A DNA stretch of 64,000 nucleotides from Scandinavium sp036409475 (GTDB taxonomy: Bacteria; Pseudomonadota; Gammaproteobacteria; Enterobacterales; Enterobacteriaceae): the NCBI RefSeq assembly GCF_036409475.1, contig NZ_JAYRCK010000005.1, positions 62,001-126,000 on the forward strand. The letters are read 5' to 3'. A program made the position numbers and the translations under genes. Of the stretch, positions 1-7,984 are shown one piece after another. The notes below the pieces were generated by a model. The model saw nothing but the letters and a program-made list of their open reading frames with translations, had not been told where the DNA came from and did no database searches. The number at the start of each line of letters is the position of its first letter. The stretch's first letter is position 1.

Positions 1-965
1 CCGGAAAGTGCCGTCCGGGCATCAAAGCGCTGCTGGAAGTGTCCAACCGTGATGCGCAGAAACTGGCAGCCAGCGATCTTGGGTTTGCACTAGGCCCGCG
101 TTTGAATGCGGCGGGTCGTCTGGATGATATGTCTGTCGGCGTGGCGCTGCTGCTAAGCGATAACATCGGTGAAGCACGCCAACTGGCCAACGAACTCGAC
201 GCGCTGAATCAGACGCGCAAAGAGATTGAGCAGGGCATGCAGGCCGAAGCGCTGACATTGTGTGAGAAGCTTGAACGCAGCAGTGACACGCTGCCGGGCG
301 GTCTGGCGATGTATCACCCCGAGTGGCATCAGGGTGTCGTCGGTATTCTCGCCTCGCGCATCAAAGAGCGTTTTCACCGCCCGGTCATCGCGTTTGCCCC
401 GGCGGGTGATGGCACGCTGAAAGGCTCAGGGCGTTCGATTCAGGGTCTGCATATGCGCGATGCGCTGGAGCGTCTGGACACGCTTTATCCCGGCATGATG
501 ATCAAATTCGGCGGCCATGCGATGGCTGCGGGGTTGTCGCTGGAAGAAGCGAAGTTCGATGAATTCCAGCAGCGCTTTGGCGATCTGGTCACCGAATGGC
601 TGGACCCGGCACTGCTGCAGGGTGAAATAGTTTCTGACGGGCCTTTGTCTGCCGCAGAGATGACCATGGACGTGGCGCAAATGCTGCGCGATGCTGGCCC
701 GTGGGGTCAGATGTTCCCGGAACCGCTGTTTGATGGTCGCTTTAAGCTGCTGCAACAGCGGCTGGTGGGCGAGCGCCATCTGAAAGTGATGGTGGAACCT
801 GTTGGCGGGGGGCCGCTTCTGGATGGCATTGCGTTCAACGTCGATACCACCTGCTGGCCGGATAACGGCGTCCGCGAAGTGGAACTGGCCTACAAGCTCG
901 ACATTAATGAGTTTCGCGGCAACCGCAGCCTGCAAATTATCATTGATAACATCTGGCCGATTTAG
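1..965 (+). CDS. recJ: RecJ single-strand 5'-3' exonuclease, C-terminal part (5' truncated by window edge)
   Basis: The reading frame is open from base 3 and closes at 965, giving about 320 residues that match the C-terminal part of the 577-residue E. coli RecJ. RecJ is a DHH-family 5'-3' exonuclease specific for single-stranded DNA. It acts in RecF-pathway recombination, base excision and mismatch repair. The DHHA1 subdomain with its GGHAMAAGL motif is visible around 512-540, followed by the OB-fold region. The catalytic DHH motifs lie upstream of the window. prfB follows after 90 bp, as in E. coli. GTG at 39 is an internal valine codon, not the start. Confidence 0.95.
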   Translation, partial: GKCRPGIKALLEVSNRDAQKLAASDLGFALGPRLNAAGRLDDMSVGVALLLSDNIGEARQLANELDALNQTRKEIEQGMQAEALTLCEKLERSSDTLPGGLAMYHPEWHQGVVGILASRIKERFHRPVIAFAPAGDGTLKGSGRSIQGLHMRDALERLDTLYPGMMIKFGGHAMAAGLSLEEAKFDEFQQRFGDLVTEWLDPALLQGEIVSDGPLSAAEMTMDVAQMLRDAGPWGQMFPEPLFDGRFKLLQQRLVGERHLKVMVEPVGGGPLLDGIAFNVDTTCWPDNGVREVELAYKLDINEFRGNRSLQIIIDNIWPI

Positions 966-1055
966 CATCAGTAATTGCTATAAAAAAGGGCGGAGATCCG
1001 TTAAAATCCCGCCCTTATCACCGCATTTAGACAAGCCCAGAAAAGATAATCGACC

Positions 1056-2154
1056 ATGTTTGAAATTAATCCGGTAAAAAATCGCATTCAGGACCTCACG
1101 GAGCGCTCTGACGTTCTTAGGGGGTATCTTTGACTATGATGCCAGGAAAGAGCGTCTGGAAGAAGTAAACGCCGAGCTGGAACAGCCGGACGTCTGGAAT
1201 GAACCCGAGCGCGCACAGGCGCTGGGCAAAGAACGCTCTTCGCTGGAAGCCATCGTTGAGACGCTGGACCAGATGACTCAGGGCCTGGAAGATGTTTCTG
1301 GCCTGCTTGAGCTGGCTGTAGAAGCCGAAGATGAAGAAACCTTCAACGAAGCCGTGGCTGAACTCGATCAGCTCGAAGTGAAGCTGGAGCAGCTCGAATT
1401 CCGCCGCATGTTCTCTGGTGAATACGACAGCGCCGACTGCTATCTCGACATCCAGGCAGGTTCTGGCGGTACTGAAGCGCAAGACTGGGCAAGCATGCTG
1501 ACGCGTATGTACCTGCGTTGGGCAGAAGCGCGTGGCTTCAAAACCGAAATTATCGAAGAGTCTGAAGGCGAAGTTGCGGGTCTCAAATCCGTCACCATCA
1601 AAATCATCGGTGATTACGCCTACGGCTGGCTGCGTACCGAAACAGGTGTTCACCGTCTGGTGCGTAAAAGCCCGTTCGATTCAGGCGGTCGCCGCCACAC
1701 CTCTTTCAGCTCCGCGTTTGTGTACCCGGAAGTGGAAGACGACATCGATATCGACATTAACCCGGCGGATCTGCGTATCGACGTATACCGCGCCTCCGGT
1801 GCCGGTGGTCAGCACGTTAACCGTACTGAATCCGCTGTGCGTATTACCCATATTCCAACCAATACCGTGACCCAGTGTCAGAACGACCGTTCTCAGCACA
1901 AGAACAAAGATCAGGCCATGAAGCAGATGAAAGCGAAGCTTTATGAACTGGAAATGCAAAAGAAAAATGCTGAGAAACAAGCGATGGAAGACAACAAGTC
2001 TGACATCGGCTGGGGTAGCCAGATCCGTTCCTACGTGCTGGATGATTCCCGCATCAAAGATCTGCGCACCGGGGTGGAAACCCGCAACACCCAGGCTGTG
2101 CTTGATGGCAGTCTGGATCAATTTATCGAAGCAAGTTTGAAAGCAGGGTTATGA
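1056..2154 (+). CDS. prfB: Peptide chain release factor 2 (programmed +1 frameshift)
   Basis: RF2 recognises UGA and UAA and triggers peptide release. The gene is in two frames: codons 1-25 start at ATG 1056, reach an in-frame TGA at 1131-1133, and continue at 1132 in the +1 frame. Joined, this gives 365 residues, the standard RF2 length. The tripeptide anticodon SPF (in VRKSPFDSGG) and the catalytic GGQ (residues 250-252) are present. Residue 246 is Ala (ASGAGGQ), as in most bacteria; E. coli K-12 has the less active Thr. lysS follows after 9 bp, so the two are probably co-transcribed. An annotation that starts at 1273 would miss the N terminus. Confidence 0.97.
1119..1134 (+). promoter_or_regulatory. 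RF2 autoregulatory +1 frameshift site
   Basis: An internal Shine-Dalgarno AGGGGG (1119-1124) lies three bases before the slippery CTT codon (1128-1130), which is followed by TGA C (1131-1134). This is the classical prfB arrangement. When RF2 is scarce, the ribosome pauses at the poor UGAC stop and slips +1, making more RF2. Confidence 0.95.
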
Positions 2155-2163
2155 GGAACCAAA

Positions 2164-3681
2164 ATGTCTGAACAACAAGCACAAGGCGCTGATGCGGTCG
2201 TCGATCTGAATAACGAACTGAAATCTCGCCGTGAAAAGCTCGCTGCACTGCGTGAGCAGGGCATTGCTTTTCCGAACGATTTCCGTCGCGACCACACCTC
2301 CGACCGACTGCACGCTGACTTCGACAGTAAAGAAAACGAAGAGCTTGAAGCGCTGAATGTTGAAGTGACCGTTGCGGGCCGTATGATGACCCGCCGCATT
2401 ATGGGTAAGGCGTCTTTCGTGACCCTTCAGGATGTGGGCGGCCGTATTCAGCTCTATGTTGCACGTGACGATCTGTCAGAAGGCATTTACAACGAGCAGT
2501 TCAAAAAGTGGGATCTGGGCGATATTCTCGGCGCGAAAGGTAAGCTGTTTAAAACCAAAACCGGCGAGCTCTCAATCCACTGTACCGAACTGCGTCTGCT
2601 GACTAAAGCGCTGCGCCCGCTGCCGGATAAATTCCACGGCCTGCAGGATCAGGAAGCTCGCTATCGCCAGCGCTACCTGGATCTGATCTCCAACGACGAA
2701 TCCCGTAACACCTTCAAAGTGCGTTCCCAGATCCTGGCGGGCATCCGTCAGTTCATGGTCGGCCGCGACTTTATGGAAGTGGAAACCCCAATGATGCAGG
2801 TGATCCCAGGCGGCGCGTCAGCCCGTCCGTTCATCACTCATCACAATGCGCTGGATCTCGACATGTACCTGCGTATTGCGCCGGAACTGTATCTGAAGCG
2901 TCTGGTGGTTGGCGGCTTCGAACGTGTGTTCGAAATCAACCGTAACTTCCGTAACGAAGGTATTTCCGTACGTCACAACCCAGAGTTCACCATGATGGAA
3001 CTCTATATGGCGTATGCGGATTACAAAGACCTGATCGAACTGACCGAATCCCTGTTCCGCACCCTGGCGCAGAACATTCTGGGCAAAACCGAAGTGCCTT
3101 ACGGCGACCAGACGTTTGATTTCGGCAAACCGTTCGAGAAGCTCACCATGCGTGAAGCTATCAAGAAATACCGTCCGGAAACCAACATGGCCGATCTGGA
3201 CAACTTCGATGCCGCGAAAGCCATTGCCGCTGAAATCGGGATCAAAGTTGAGAAGAGCTGGGGCCTGGGCCGTACCGTAACGGAGATCTTCGAAGAAGTG
3301 GCAGAAGCGCATCTGATTCAGCCAACCTTCATCACTGAATATCCGGCTGAAGTGTCTCCGCTGGCTCGTCGTAATGACGTGAACCCGGAAATCACGGACC
3401 GCTTTGAATTCTTCATCGGTGGCCGTGAAATCGGTAACGGCTTTAGCGAGCTGAACGATGCAGAAGATCAGGCGCAGCGCTTCCTGGATCAGGTGAACGC
3501 GAAAGAAGCCGGTGATGACGAAGCGATGTTCTACGACGAAGACTACGTGACGTCGCTGGAACATGGCCTGCCGCCAACTGCGGGTCTGGGTATCGGTATC
3601 GACCGTATGGTGATGCTGTTCACCAACAGCCACACCATCCGTGATGTGATCCTGTTCCCGGCGATGCGTCCGGTTAAATAA
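2164..3681 (+). CDS. lysS: Lysyl-tRNA synthetase (class II, constitutive form)
   Basis: This 505-residue protein charges tRNA-Lys with lysine in the cytosol. It has an N-terminal OB-fold anticodon-binding domain (roughly residues 65-145) and a class II catalytic core. Motif 2 is seen in FRNEGISVRHNPEFTMME and motif 3 in GLGIGIDRMVML near the C terminus. ATG 2164 follows prfB by 9 bp with GAGG as ribosome binding site. The prfB-lysS pair is conserved across enterics. The idi gene that follows in E. coli is absent; ygeR comes next. Confidence 0.97.
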   Translation: MSEQQAQGADAVVDLNNELKSRREKLAALREQGIAFPNDFRRDHTSDRLHADFDSKENEELEALNVEVTVAGRMMTRRIMGKASFVTLQDVGGRIQLYVARDDLSEGIYNEQFKKWDLGDILGAKGKLFKTKTGELSIHCTELRLLTKALRPLPDKFHGLQDQEARYRQRYLDLISNDESRNTFKVRSQILAGIRQFMVGRDFMEVETPMMQVIPGGASARPFITHHNALDLDMYLRIAPELYLKRLVVGGFERVFEINRNFRNEGISVRHNPEFTMMELYMAYADYKDLIELTESLFRTLAQNILGKTEVPYGDQTFDFGKPFEKLTMREAIKKYRPETNMADLDNFDAAKAIAAEIGIKVEKSWGLGRTVTEIFEEVAEAHLIQPTFITEYPAEVSPLARRNDVNPEITDRFEFFIGGREIGNGFSELNDAEDQAQRFLDQVNAKEAGDDEAMFYDEDYVTSLEHGLPPTAGLGIGIDRMVMLFTNSHTIRDVILFPAMRPVK

Positions 3682-3717
3682 GGTCCATCAGGTCAGGGCA
3701 TTTATCGTCCTGCTCAG

Positions 3718-3751
3718 AAAGCCCGGTTAGCATTTAGCGCCGGGCTTTTTT
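3718..3751 (+). terminator. Rho-independent terminator of prfB-lysS
   Basis: AAAGCCCGG pairs with CCGGGCTTT around a 13-base loop and is followed by a T run, 36 bp after the lysS stop. Confidence 0.85.
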
Positions 3752-3812
3752 ATTCGGCCGCATTCGGACCCCAGAGGATCTCCTGGTCCGCAGAGATAAC
3801 ACTCAGGGGATA

Positions 3813-3840
3813 TTGGCAACCGGGCCAGGGCTGCTATCAT
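3813..3840 (+). promoter_or_regulatory. Probable sigma-70 promoter of ygeR
   Basis: TTGGCA (3813-3818) and TATCAT (3835-3840) are separated by 16 bp. A TGC extension precedes the -10 box. The likely transcript start is about 28 bp upstream of the ygeR start codon. Confidence 0.45.
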
Positions 3841-3874
3841 AGACATCCCGAATTCCGCTTACCGAGGAGTTGTT

Positions 3875-4609
3875 TTGCCAGCAGGACGCCTGAACATTCA
3901 TACTTTTCGTCTGATCGTCTGCCTTATTGTAGGCCTGATGCTGGCTGGCTGTTCCAGTAACTCATCAGACTCTGGCTCAACCTACACCGTGAAGCGAGGC
4001 GACACGCTATCCGCGATTTCACGCAAAACAGGGACCAGCGTAAGGGACCTGGCGCGACTCAATGGCATTTCACCACCGTACACCATTGAAGTGGGCCAGC
4101 GGCTGAAAACCAATGGCAGTTCAGGCGGCAGCAAAAAATCCTCCGGCAAGAGCAGCACACGCACGGCGAAAGTCACGCCGTCTTCAGCCGTACCACAATC
4201 TTCCTGGCCGCCAGTTGGGCAGCGCTGCTGGCGTTGGCCGACCAGCGGCAAAGTCGTGTTACCGTATTCCACCGCCGATGGCGGTAATAAAGGGATAGAC
4301 ATTGCCGGTTCACGCGGGCAGCCTGTTTATGCGTCCGGCGCGGGGAAAGTGGTGTATGTCGGCAACCAGCTTCGTGGTTATGGCAATCTGATCATGATTA
4401 AGCACAGCGAAGACTACATCACCGCTTATGCGCATAACGACAAGATGATGGTCAACAATGGTCAGTCAGTGAAAATCGGCCAGCAGATTGCTACGATGGG
4501 TAGCTCCGATACCGACTCCGTGAAGCTGCACTTCCAGATTCGCTATCGCGCAACGGCTATCGATCCGCTGCGTTATCTGCCACCGCAGGGCAGTAAGCCC
4601 AAGTGTTAA
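3875..4609 (+). CDS. ygeR: LysM/LytM lipoprotein YgeR (ActS), amidase activator
   Basis: This 244-residue outer-membrane lipoprotein has a signal peptide ending in the lipobox LAGC, with Cys26 as the lipidated residue. A LysM peptidoglycan-binding domain covers about residues 37-79, then a Ser/Lys-rich linker, and a C-terminal LytM (M23-like) domain from about 138. In E. coli YgeR (ActS) activates the amidase AmiC during cell separation, and the LytM domain is degenerate, so it activates rather than cuts. The start is TTG 3875: GAGGAG at 3864-3869 is well spaced and the N terminus aligns with E. coli YgeR. Its partner amiC normally sits beside recD and argA, but is not next to recD here. Confidence 0.93.
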   Translation: MPAGRLNIHTFRLIVCLIVGLMLAGCSSNSSDSGSTYTVKRGDTLSAISRKTGTSVRDLARLNGISPPYTIEVGQRLKTNGSSGGSKKSSGKSSTRTAKVTPSSAVPQSSWPPVGQRCWRWPTSGKVVLPYSTADGGNKGIDIAGSRGQPVYASGAGKVVYVGNQLRGYGNLIMIKHSEDYITAYAHNDKMMVNNGQSVKIGQQIATMGSSDTDSVKLHFQIRYRATAIDPLRYLPPQGSKPKC

Positions 4610-4644
4610 AAGGCGTTTTTTTCGCCAGTCAGCAATCCAAAGGC

Positions 4645-4672
4645 TTGCCAGAGAGGGTGTTAGGTTTATAAT
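4645..4672 (+). promoter_or_regulatory. Promoter of tRNA-Gly
   Basis: TTGCCA (4645-4650), a 16-bp spacer and a perfect TATAAT (4667-4672) are followed by a C-rich discriminator just upstream of the tRNA. Confidence 0.75.
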
Positions 4673-4688
4673 GCCCTCTCACGTCTTT

Positions 4689-4762
4689 GCGGGCGTAGTT
4701 CAATGGTAGAACGGCAGCTTCCCAAGCTGCATACGAGGGTTCGATTCCCTTCGCCCGCTCCA
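4689..4762 (+). tRNA. glyU: tRNA-Gly, anticodon CCC
   Basis: This 74-nt cloverleaf has acceptor arms GCGGGCG and CGCCCGC, an anticodon loop CTTCCCAA with CCC, a T loop TTCGATT and an encoded CCA. It reads GGG codons. It occupies the E. coli glyU position after ygeR. The accessory sigma-factor operon starts directly beyond it, so the tRNA marks a boundary between core and variable DNA. I saw no second copy of its 3' end that would mark an integrated island. Confidence 0.97.
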
Positions 4763-4806
4763 AAATCCTTCTGATCCCACCCAGCGCTATTTTTATCTGA
4801 TTTTTT

Positions 4807-5433
4807 TCAAACCCTTACCCAGCGCCACCCCAAAGCCACTGTCGCCGCCACGATCGTCACTATTGCCGCGACATGCATCAGGAAATCTTCCGGATGCAGA
4901 TGCACCGGATGACAGAATGCCAGCAGCGTCAGCGCCATGCAGGCGACACCTGTTCCGGCTAATGTCAGGCTGCGGAATGGAGTGAGTGTGCGGGTGCGGC
5001 GTAAAAAGCCCAGCACCAGCGCAATCATCGGTGCGCTGACGGTGACCATAAAGGTGTAGCAGTGGGTGTCGTGCAGGCTTCCCGCAGATAGCGGGTGTTG
5101 ACTCAGACTCATGCCTACGGCGATGAACCAAATCACAGCAAGCGCGACTAACCAGCGTGCGGATAAGGGGCGACGGCCTGCGATGCTGCCGGTGAACGCG
5201 GCACCGATGGCGAGCAAACCTGTGGCGAAGACGAGCACTAGCTGCGCAATCGCCCATCCCGCGCCAGGTTGTGTCCAGTCGGTGGCGCTTCTCTCCAGCA
5301 AAAGACTCGCCAGAGCGCCTGCGCTAAGCGCCATCAACATCCAACTGACGACTCGCAAGCCAACGGGTAACGGGCGTTTGACGGGTTGAGCTGCACGGCT
5401 CAATTTTTGAATTAAGGCCTCATGATTTTCCAT
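4807..5433 (-). CDS. NrsF-type anti-sigma factor (DUF1109), membrane
   Basis: This 208-residue, very hydrophobic protein has about six predicted membrane segments and a short N-terminal cytoplasmic stretch, the architecture of DUF1109/NrsF. NrsF holds a SigF-type ECF sigma factor at the inner membrane in Caulobacter. ATG at 5433 is preferred because GGAG lies six bases upstream; a longer reading from TTG 5445 is less likely. It overlaps the end of the sigma-factor gene by 14 bp, which points to translational coupling. Cysteines and histidines in the C-terminal half (CHPVHLHPEDF) could sense metal or oxidant, but that is inference. Confidence 0.75.
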   Translation of the reverse strand: MENHEALIQKLSRAAQPVKRPLPVGLRVVSWMLMALSAGALASLLLERSATDWTQPGAGWAIAQLVLVFATGLLAIGAAFTGSIAGRRPLSARWLVALAVIWFIAVGMSLSQHPLSAGSLHDTHCYTFMVTVSAPMIALVLGFLRRTRTLTPFRSLTLAGTGVACMALTLLAFCHPVHLHPEDFLMHVAAIVTIVAATVALGWRWVRV

Positions 5434-5989
5434 GACTGGCTCCAAAACGGCGCAGATTGCTCAACGCCCGATGTAACAACGACTTCACCGCCGGAATACT
5501 CAGGTTGCTCTCCTTCGCGGCCTCCGCCAGGCTCATCTCCTGAAGGTGAATGCTTTCCACAATCTGACGCTGACGTGAGGGCAACTGGCTGAGAAAACCG
5601 TACAACTCTTCCCGTGATTCACGCTGTTCTGCATTCTGAACAAGCGTGGGATCTGCCATGTTTAACGCTTGCTCATCTTCAGTGACTTCTCGCCGGGTAA
5701 AGCGCCCTTGTCGCCGTAGCGCGTCCACGCTCCGAGCCTGAGCAATCGCCATCAACCACGGCAGAAACGGACAGCCCGGATCGTAGGTGTGGCGCACCCG
5801 ATGCAGGGTCAGCAGCACATCCTGAATGACATCCTCAATCAGCGCCTCGTCGTCCATTTGCTTGCGCGCCAGCGCCCGAATAACCGGTACCAGGGTATGC
5901 AGCAGGCGTGCATACGCCTGCTGATCGCCTGCCTGTGCGCGGGTCATATACTCAGGCCATTGTTCGCGCGGAACTGCCGGATTACTCAT
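5420..5989 (-). CDS. ECF RNA polymerase sigma factor (SigF-like)
   Basis: This 189-residue protein has the two-domain layout of ECF sigma factors: a region-2 domain at about residues 20-95 (with DVIQDVLLTLHRVRHTYDP and PFLPWLMAIAQARSVDALRR) and a region-4 helix-turn-helix at about 130-180 (LPSRQRQIVESIHLQEMSLA). It lies between a DsbD-like gene 54 bp upstream and the NrsF anti-sigma gene that overlaps its end. The context suggests an envelope redox-stress regulon. It is absent from this position in E. coli K-12. The target promoters cannot be named from the sequence. Confidence 0.85.
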   Translation of the reverse strand: MSNPAVPREQWPEYMTRAQAGDQQAYARLLHTLVPVIRALARKQMDDEALIEDVIQDVLLTLHRVRHTYDPGCPFLPWLMAIAQARSVDALRRQGRFTRREVTEDEQALNMADPTLVQNAEQRESREELYGFLSQLPSRQRQIVESIHLQEMSLAEAAKESNLSIPAVKSLLHRALSNLRRFGASHGKS

Positions 5990-6043
5990 AAACCGCCTTG
6001 CTGCGTCGCACCGGAACGCTCAGGCGCGCAACCTTTGCGGTCG

Positions 6044-7276
6044 TCACGCCTTTTTACCGGCAGCCTGATTGAGGGCATTCACCACGATGGTTGGGGTTAA
6101 TACCTGCGGTAAAACCGTTGGCGCGCTGCCATCGGCAGGATAAACCACATACAGGGGCAATCCGCCCTGACCAAACTGGCTTAGCGCGTCATCAACATCC
6201 GCATTAAATTTAGTCGAATCTGCCACCATATACAGCGTGCCCGTTTTCGCCATCGCCTCTTTCACCGCCTGGGTGGAGAGCGAAGTTTTGTCGTTCACCT
6301 GACAGGTGATGCACCAGGACGCGGTGAAGTTCACGAAAATGGCTTTGCCGTGCCCGCGTTGTTCAGCCACTGTCTGCGGCGTCCATTTGATAGGGGCGGG
6401 CTGCTGAGCATTCTGCGCGATATCTGCGTTGGCGGCGGGTTTCATCACCCCGGGCAACGGCACCAGCACCAGCAGAAGAAGCGCCGCAGTGACTGAATAC
6501 ATCACGCGGTAGCCACGACCAGCCAGTTGGCGCTGTTGCGCCATGCCATAAATCCATGCCGCAAAGCTGACGATAACCGACCCGGCGAGCAGCGTGGCAA
6601 GTGCCGTCATCCCTGCTTGTTGTGCGAGCACCCAAACCAGCCAGGCGTAGGCCCCAAACATCGGGAAGGCGAGGCCTTTTTTCAGCACGCTCATCCAGGC
6701 TCCGGGGCGCGGTAGGCGGCGCGCAAGAGCAGGGAAAAGTGAGATCAGCGTGAAGGGCGCAGCAAAGCCCAGCGCCAGCGCAAAGAAAATCGCCAGCGCG
6801 ACAGCGGGCGGTTGTACCAGAGCGTAGCCAATAGCGCCCGCCATAAACGGAGCCGAGCAGGGCGTGGCGACGATGATCGCCAGCGCACCCGTCAGCGCGG
6901 AACGGACGAACGCTCCGCGACCGATAGAAAGCTCTCCGGCTCGCTGGAGTGACAGGCCAACTTCAAATACACCCAGCATATTGAGCGCTGCGCCGAGGAT
7001 AACCAGCGCCAGAATCGAGATAACCAACGGCGACTGAAGCTGAAATCCCCAGCCAACCGCATTCCCGCCCGCGCGTGCGGCAAGCAGCACCGCCGCCAGC
7101 GCCATCATCGTGACGACAACCCCAAGCAAAAACGCCAGACCTTCACTGCGGGCGCTTGCCGTATCGCCATCGTGTCGCAGCAACCCGAAGGCTTTCAACG
7201 ACACCACGGGAAACACGCACGGCATGAAGTTGAGAATAATGCCGCCTAAAAAGGCGGCGAGCATGGCAGTCAACAT
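6044..7276 (-). CDS. DsbD-like thiol:disulfide interchange protein (CcdA-type membrane domain plus thioredoxin domain)
   Basis: This 410-residue protein has a polytopic membrane domain (residues 1-275) with paired redox cysteines Cys20 (NFMPCVFP) and Cys140 (ATPCSAPF), as in the beta domain of DsbD. A periplasmic thioredoxin-like domain follows with Cys322 and Cys325 (ASWCITCQ), as in the gamma domain. The N-terminal alpha domain of full DsbD (about 565 residues) is absent, so it must hand electrons to another partner. Family knowledge says such proteins move reducing power from cytoplasmic thioredoxin to the periplasm. The peroxiredoxin encoded 19 bp upstream is the obvious candidate client. 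Confidence 0.85.
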   Translation of the reverse strand: MLTAMLAAFLGGIILNFMPCVFPVVSLKAFGLLRHDGDTASARSEGLAFLLGVVVTMMALAAVLLAARAGGNAVGWGFQLQSPLVISILALVILGAALNMLGVFEVGLSLQRAGELSIGRGAFVRSALTGALAIIVATPCSAPFMAGAIGYALVQPPAVALAIFFALALGFAAPFTLISLFPALARRLPRPGAWMSVLKKGLAFPMFGAYAWLVWVLAQQAGMTALATLLAGSVIVSFAAWIYGMAQQRQLAGRGYRVMYSVTAALLLLVLVPLPGVMKPAANADIAQNAQQPAPIKWTPQTVAEQRGHGKAIFVNFTASWCITCQVNDKTSLSTQAVKEAMAKTGTLYMVADSTKFNADVDDALSQFGQGGLPLYVVYPADGSAPTVLPQVLTPTIVVNALNQAAGKKA

Positions 7277-7295
7277 AAGCTGTCTCTGTTTGCTA

Positions 7296-7856
7296 TCAGG
7301 AGTGTGACTGGGCGTACTGTTTCACCGCATCCATCGTTTTCTGGATGTGAGCATCCGGATTACGGTCGGTGTAGCTCAGCAGGATCTTACCGTCAGGAGC
7401 AATCACATAAGACGTGCGGTCAGAGAGCGTTTTGCCGCCCATCTGCATTTGGGTTTGATACTCCGCAGCGACTTTGGCACCCGGGTCTGCGGCGACAGCA
7501 AACTTATTACGGCACTCAAGCTGGGAGAATTTCCCAACCTGATCCACGTTTCCCGCGGTCACGCCAATCACCGTTGCGCCCAGCTTTTTGAAATCATCAG
7601 TCGCTTCAGCAAAGTCATGCGCTTCCAGCGTACAGCCTTTGGTGAACGCCGCCGGGAAGAAGTAGAGCACGACCGGGCCTTTTTGCAGCGCCTGCTGAAG
7701 TGAGAAGGTCATCGGTTTACCGGCGAGCGCGGCGTCGAGCTTGAAGTCAGGTGCGCTGGCACCCACAGGCAGCGCGGCGGCGGCGTTGAAAGCCATCAGA
7801 GAGAAACCAAGAGCGGCAGTAGCCAGCAGCGAGAAGCGATGTTTAACAGCAATCAT
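7296..7856 (-). CDS. Periplasmic peroxiredoxin (AhpC/TSA family)
   Basis: This 186-residue protein has an N-terminal signal peptide (about residues 1-28, ending AAA) and a peroxiredoxin fold. The peroxidatic Cys75 lies in FPAAFTKGC, the PxxxTxxC motif, and Cys115 is a possible resolving cysteine. It would reduce hydroperoxides in the periplasm. The start is ATG 7856 with GGAG six bases upstream; GTG 7868 would overlap that ribosome binding site. It is first in a four-gene minus-strand operon with the DsbD-like reductase, ECF sigma and NrsF, so the reductase probably recycles it. Confidence 0.85.
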   Translation of the reverse strand: MIAVKHRFSLLATAALGFSLMAFNAAAALPVGASAPDFKLDAALAGKPMTFSLQQALQKGPVVLYFFPAAFTKGCTLEAHDFAEATDDFKKLGATVIGVTAGNVDQVGKFSQLECRNKFAVAADPGAKVAAEYQTQMQMGGKTLSDRTSYVIAPDGKILLSYTDRNPDAHIQKTMDAVKQYAQSHS

Positions 7857-7869
7857 GGTGAGCTCCACT

Positions 7870-7896
7870 TGTGTAAGGAAAGGGGTTTCTTACACA
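7870..7896. promoter_or_regulatory. Inverted repeat upstream of the peroxiredoxin operon
   Basis: TGTGTAAG (7870-7877) and CTTACACA (7889-7896) form a perfect 8-bp inverted repeat with an 11-bp centre, 14 bp upstream of the peroxiredoxin start codon. It could be an operator or a 5'-leader hairpin for the sigma-factor operon. No known binding protein is assigned. Confidence 0.4.
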
Positions 7897-7984
7897 GTTC
7901 GTTGCGTGGAGGGAAAAGGTTTCGCTGCTGAGAAATTTTTTTTTAGGCAGTATCCCGACGGATGCCGGGATACTGTTTCGGGGA

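Noticed and set aside
4689..4762. tRNA-Gly as attachment site of an integrated island
   Set aside because: No integrase gene and no second copy of the tRNA 3' end were seen downstream, despite the accessory operon next to it.
7870..7896. UvrY/GacA box (TGTAAG...CTTACA) before the peroxiredoxin operon
   Set aside because: The half-sites match, but the spacing is 11 bp, not the 6 bp of the true box. It is reported only as an unassigned inverted repeat.
7955..7980. Rho-independent terminator after the aldo/keto reductase
   Set aside because: AGTATCCCG/CGGGATACT is a good hairpin, but the homopolymer beside it is an A run on the transcript strand, so there is no U tract for either direction.
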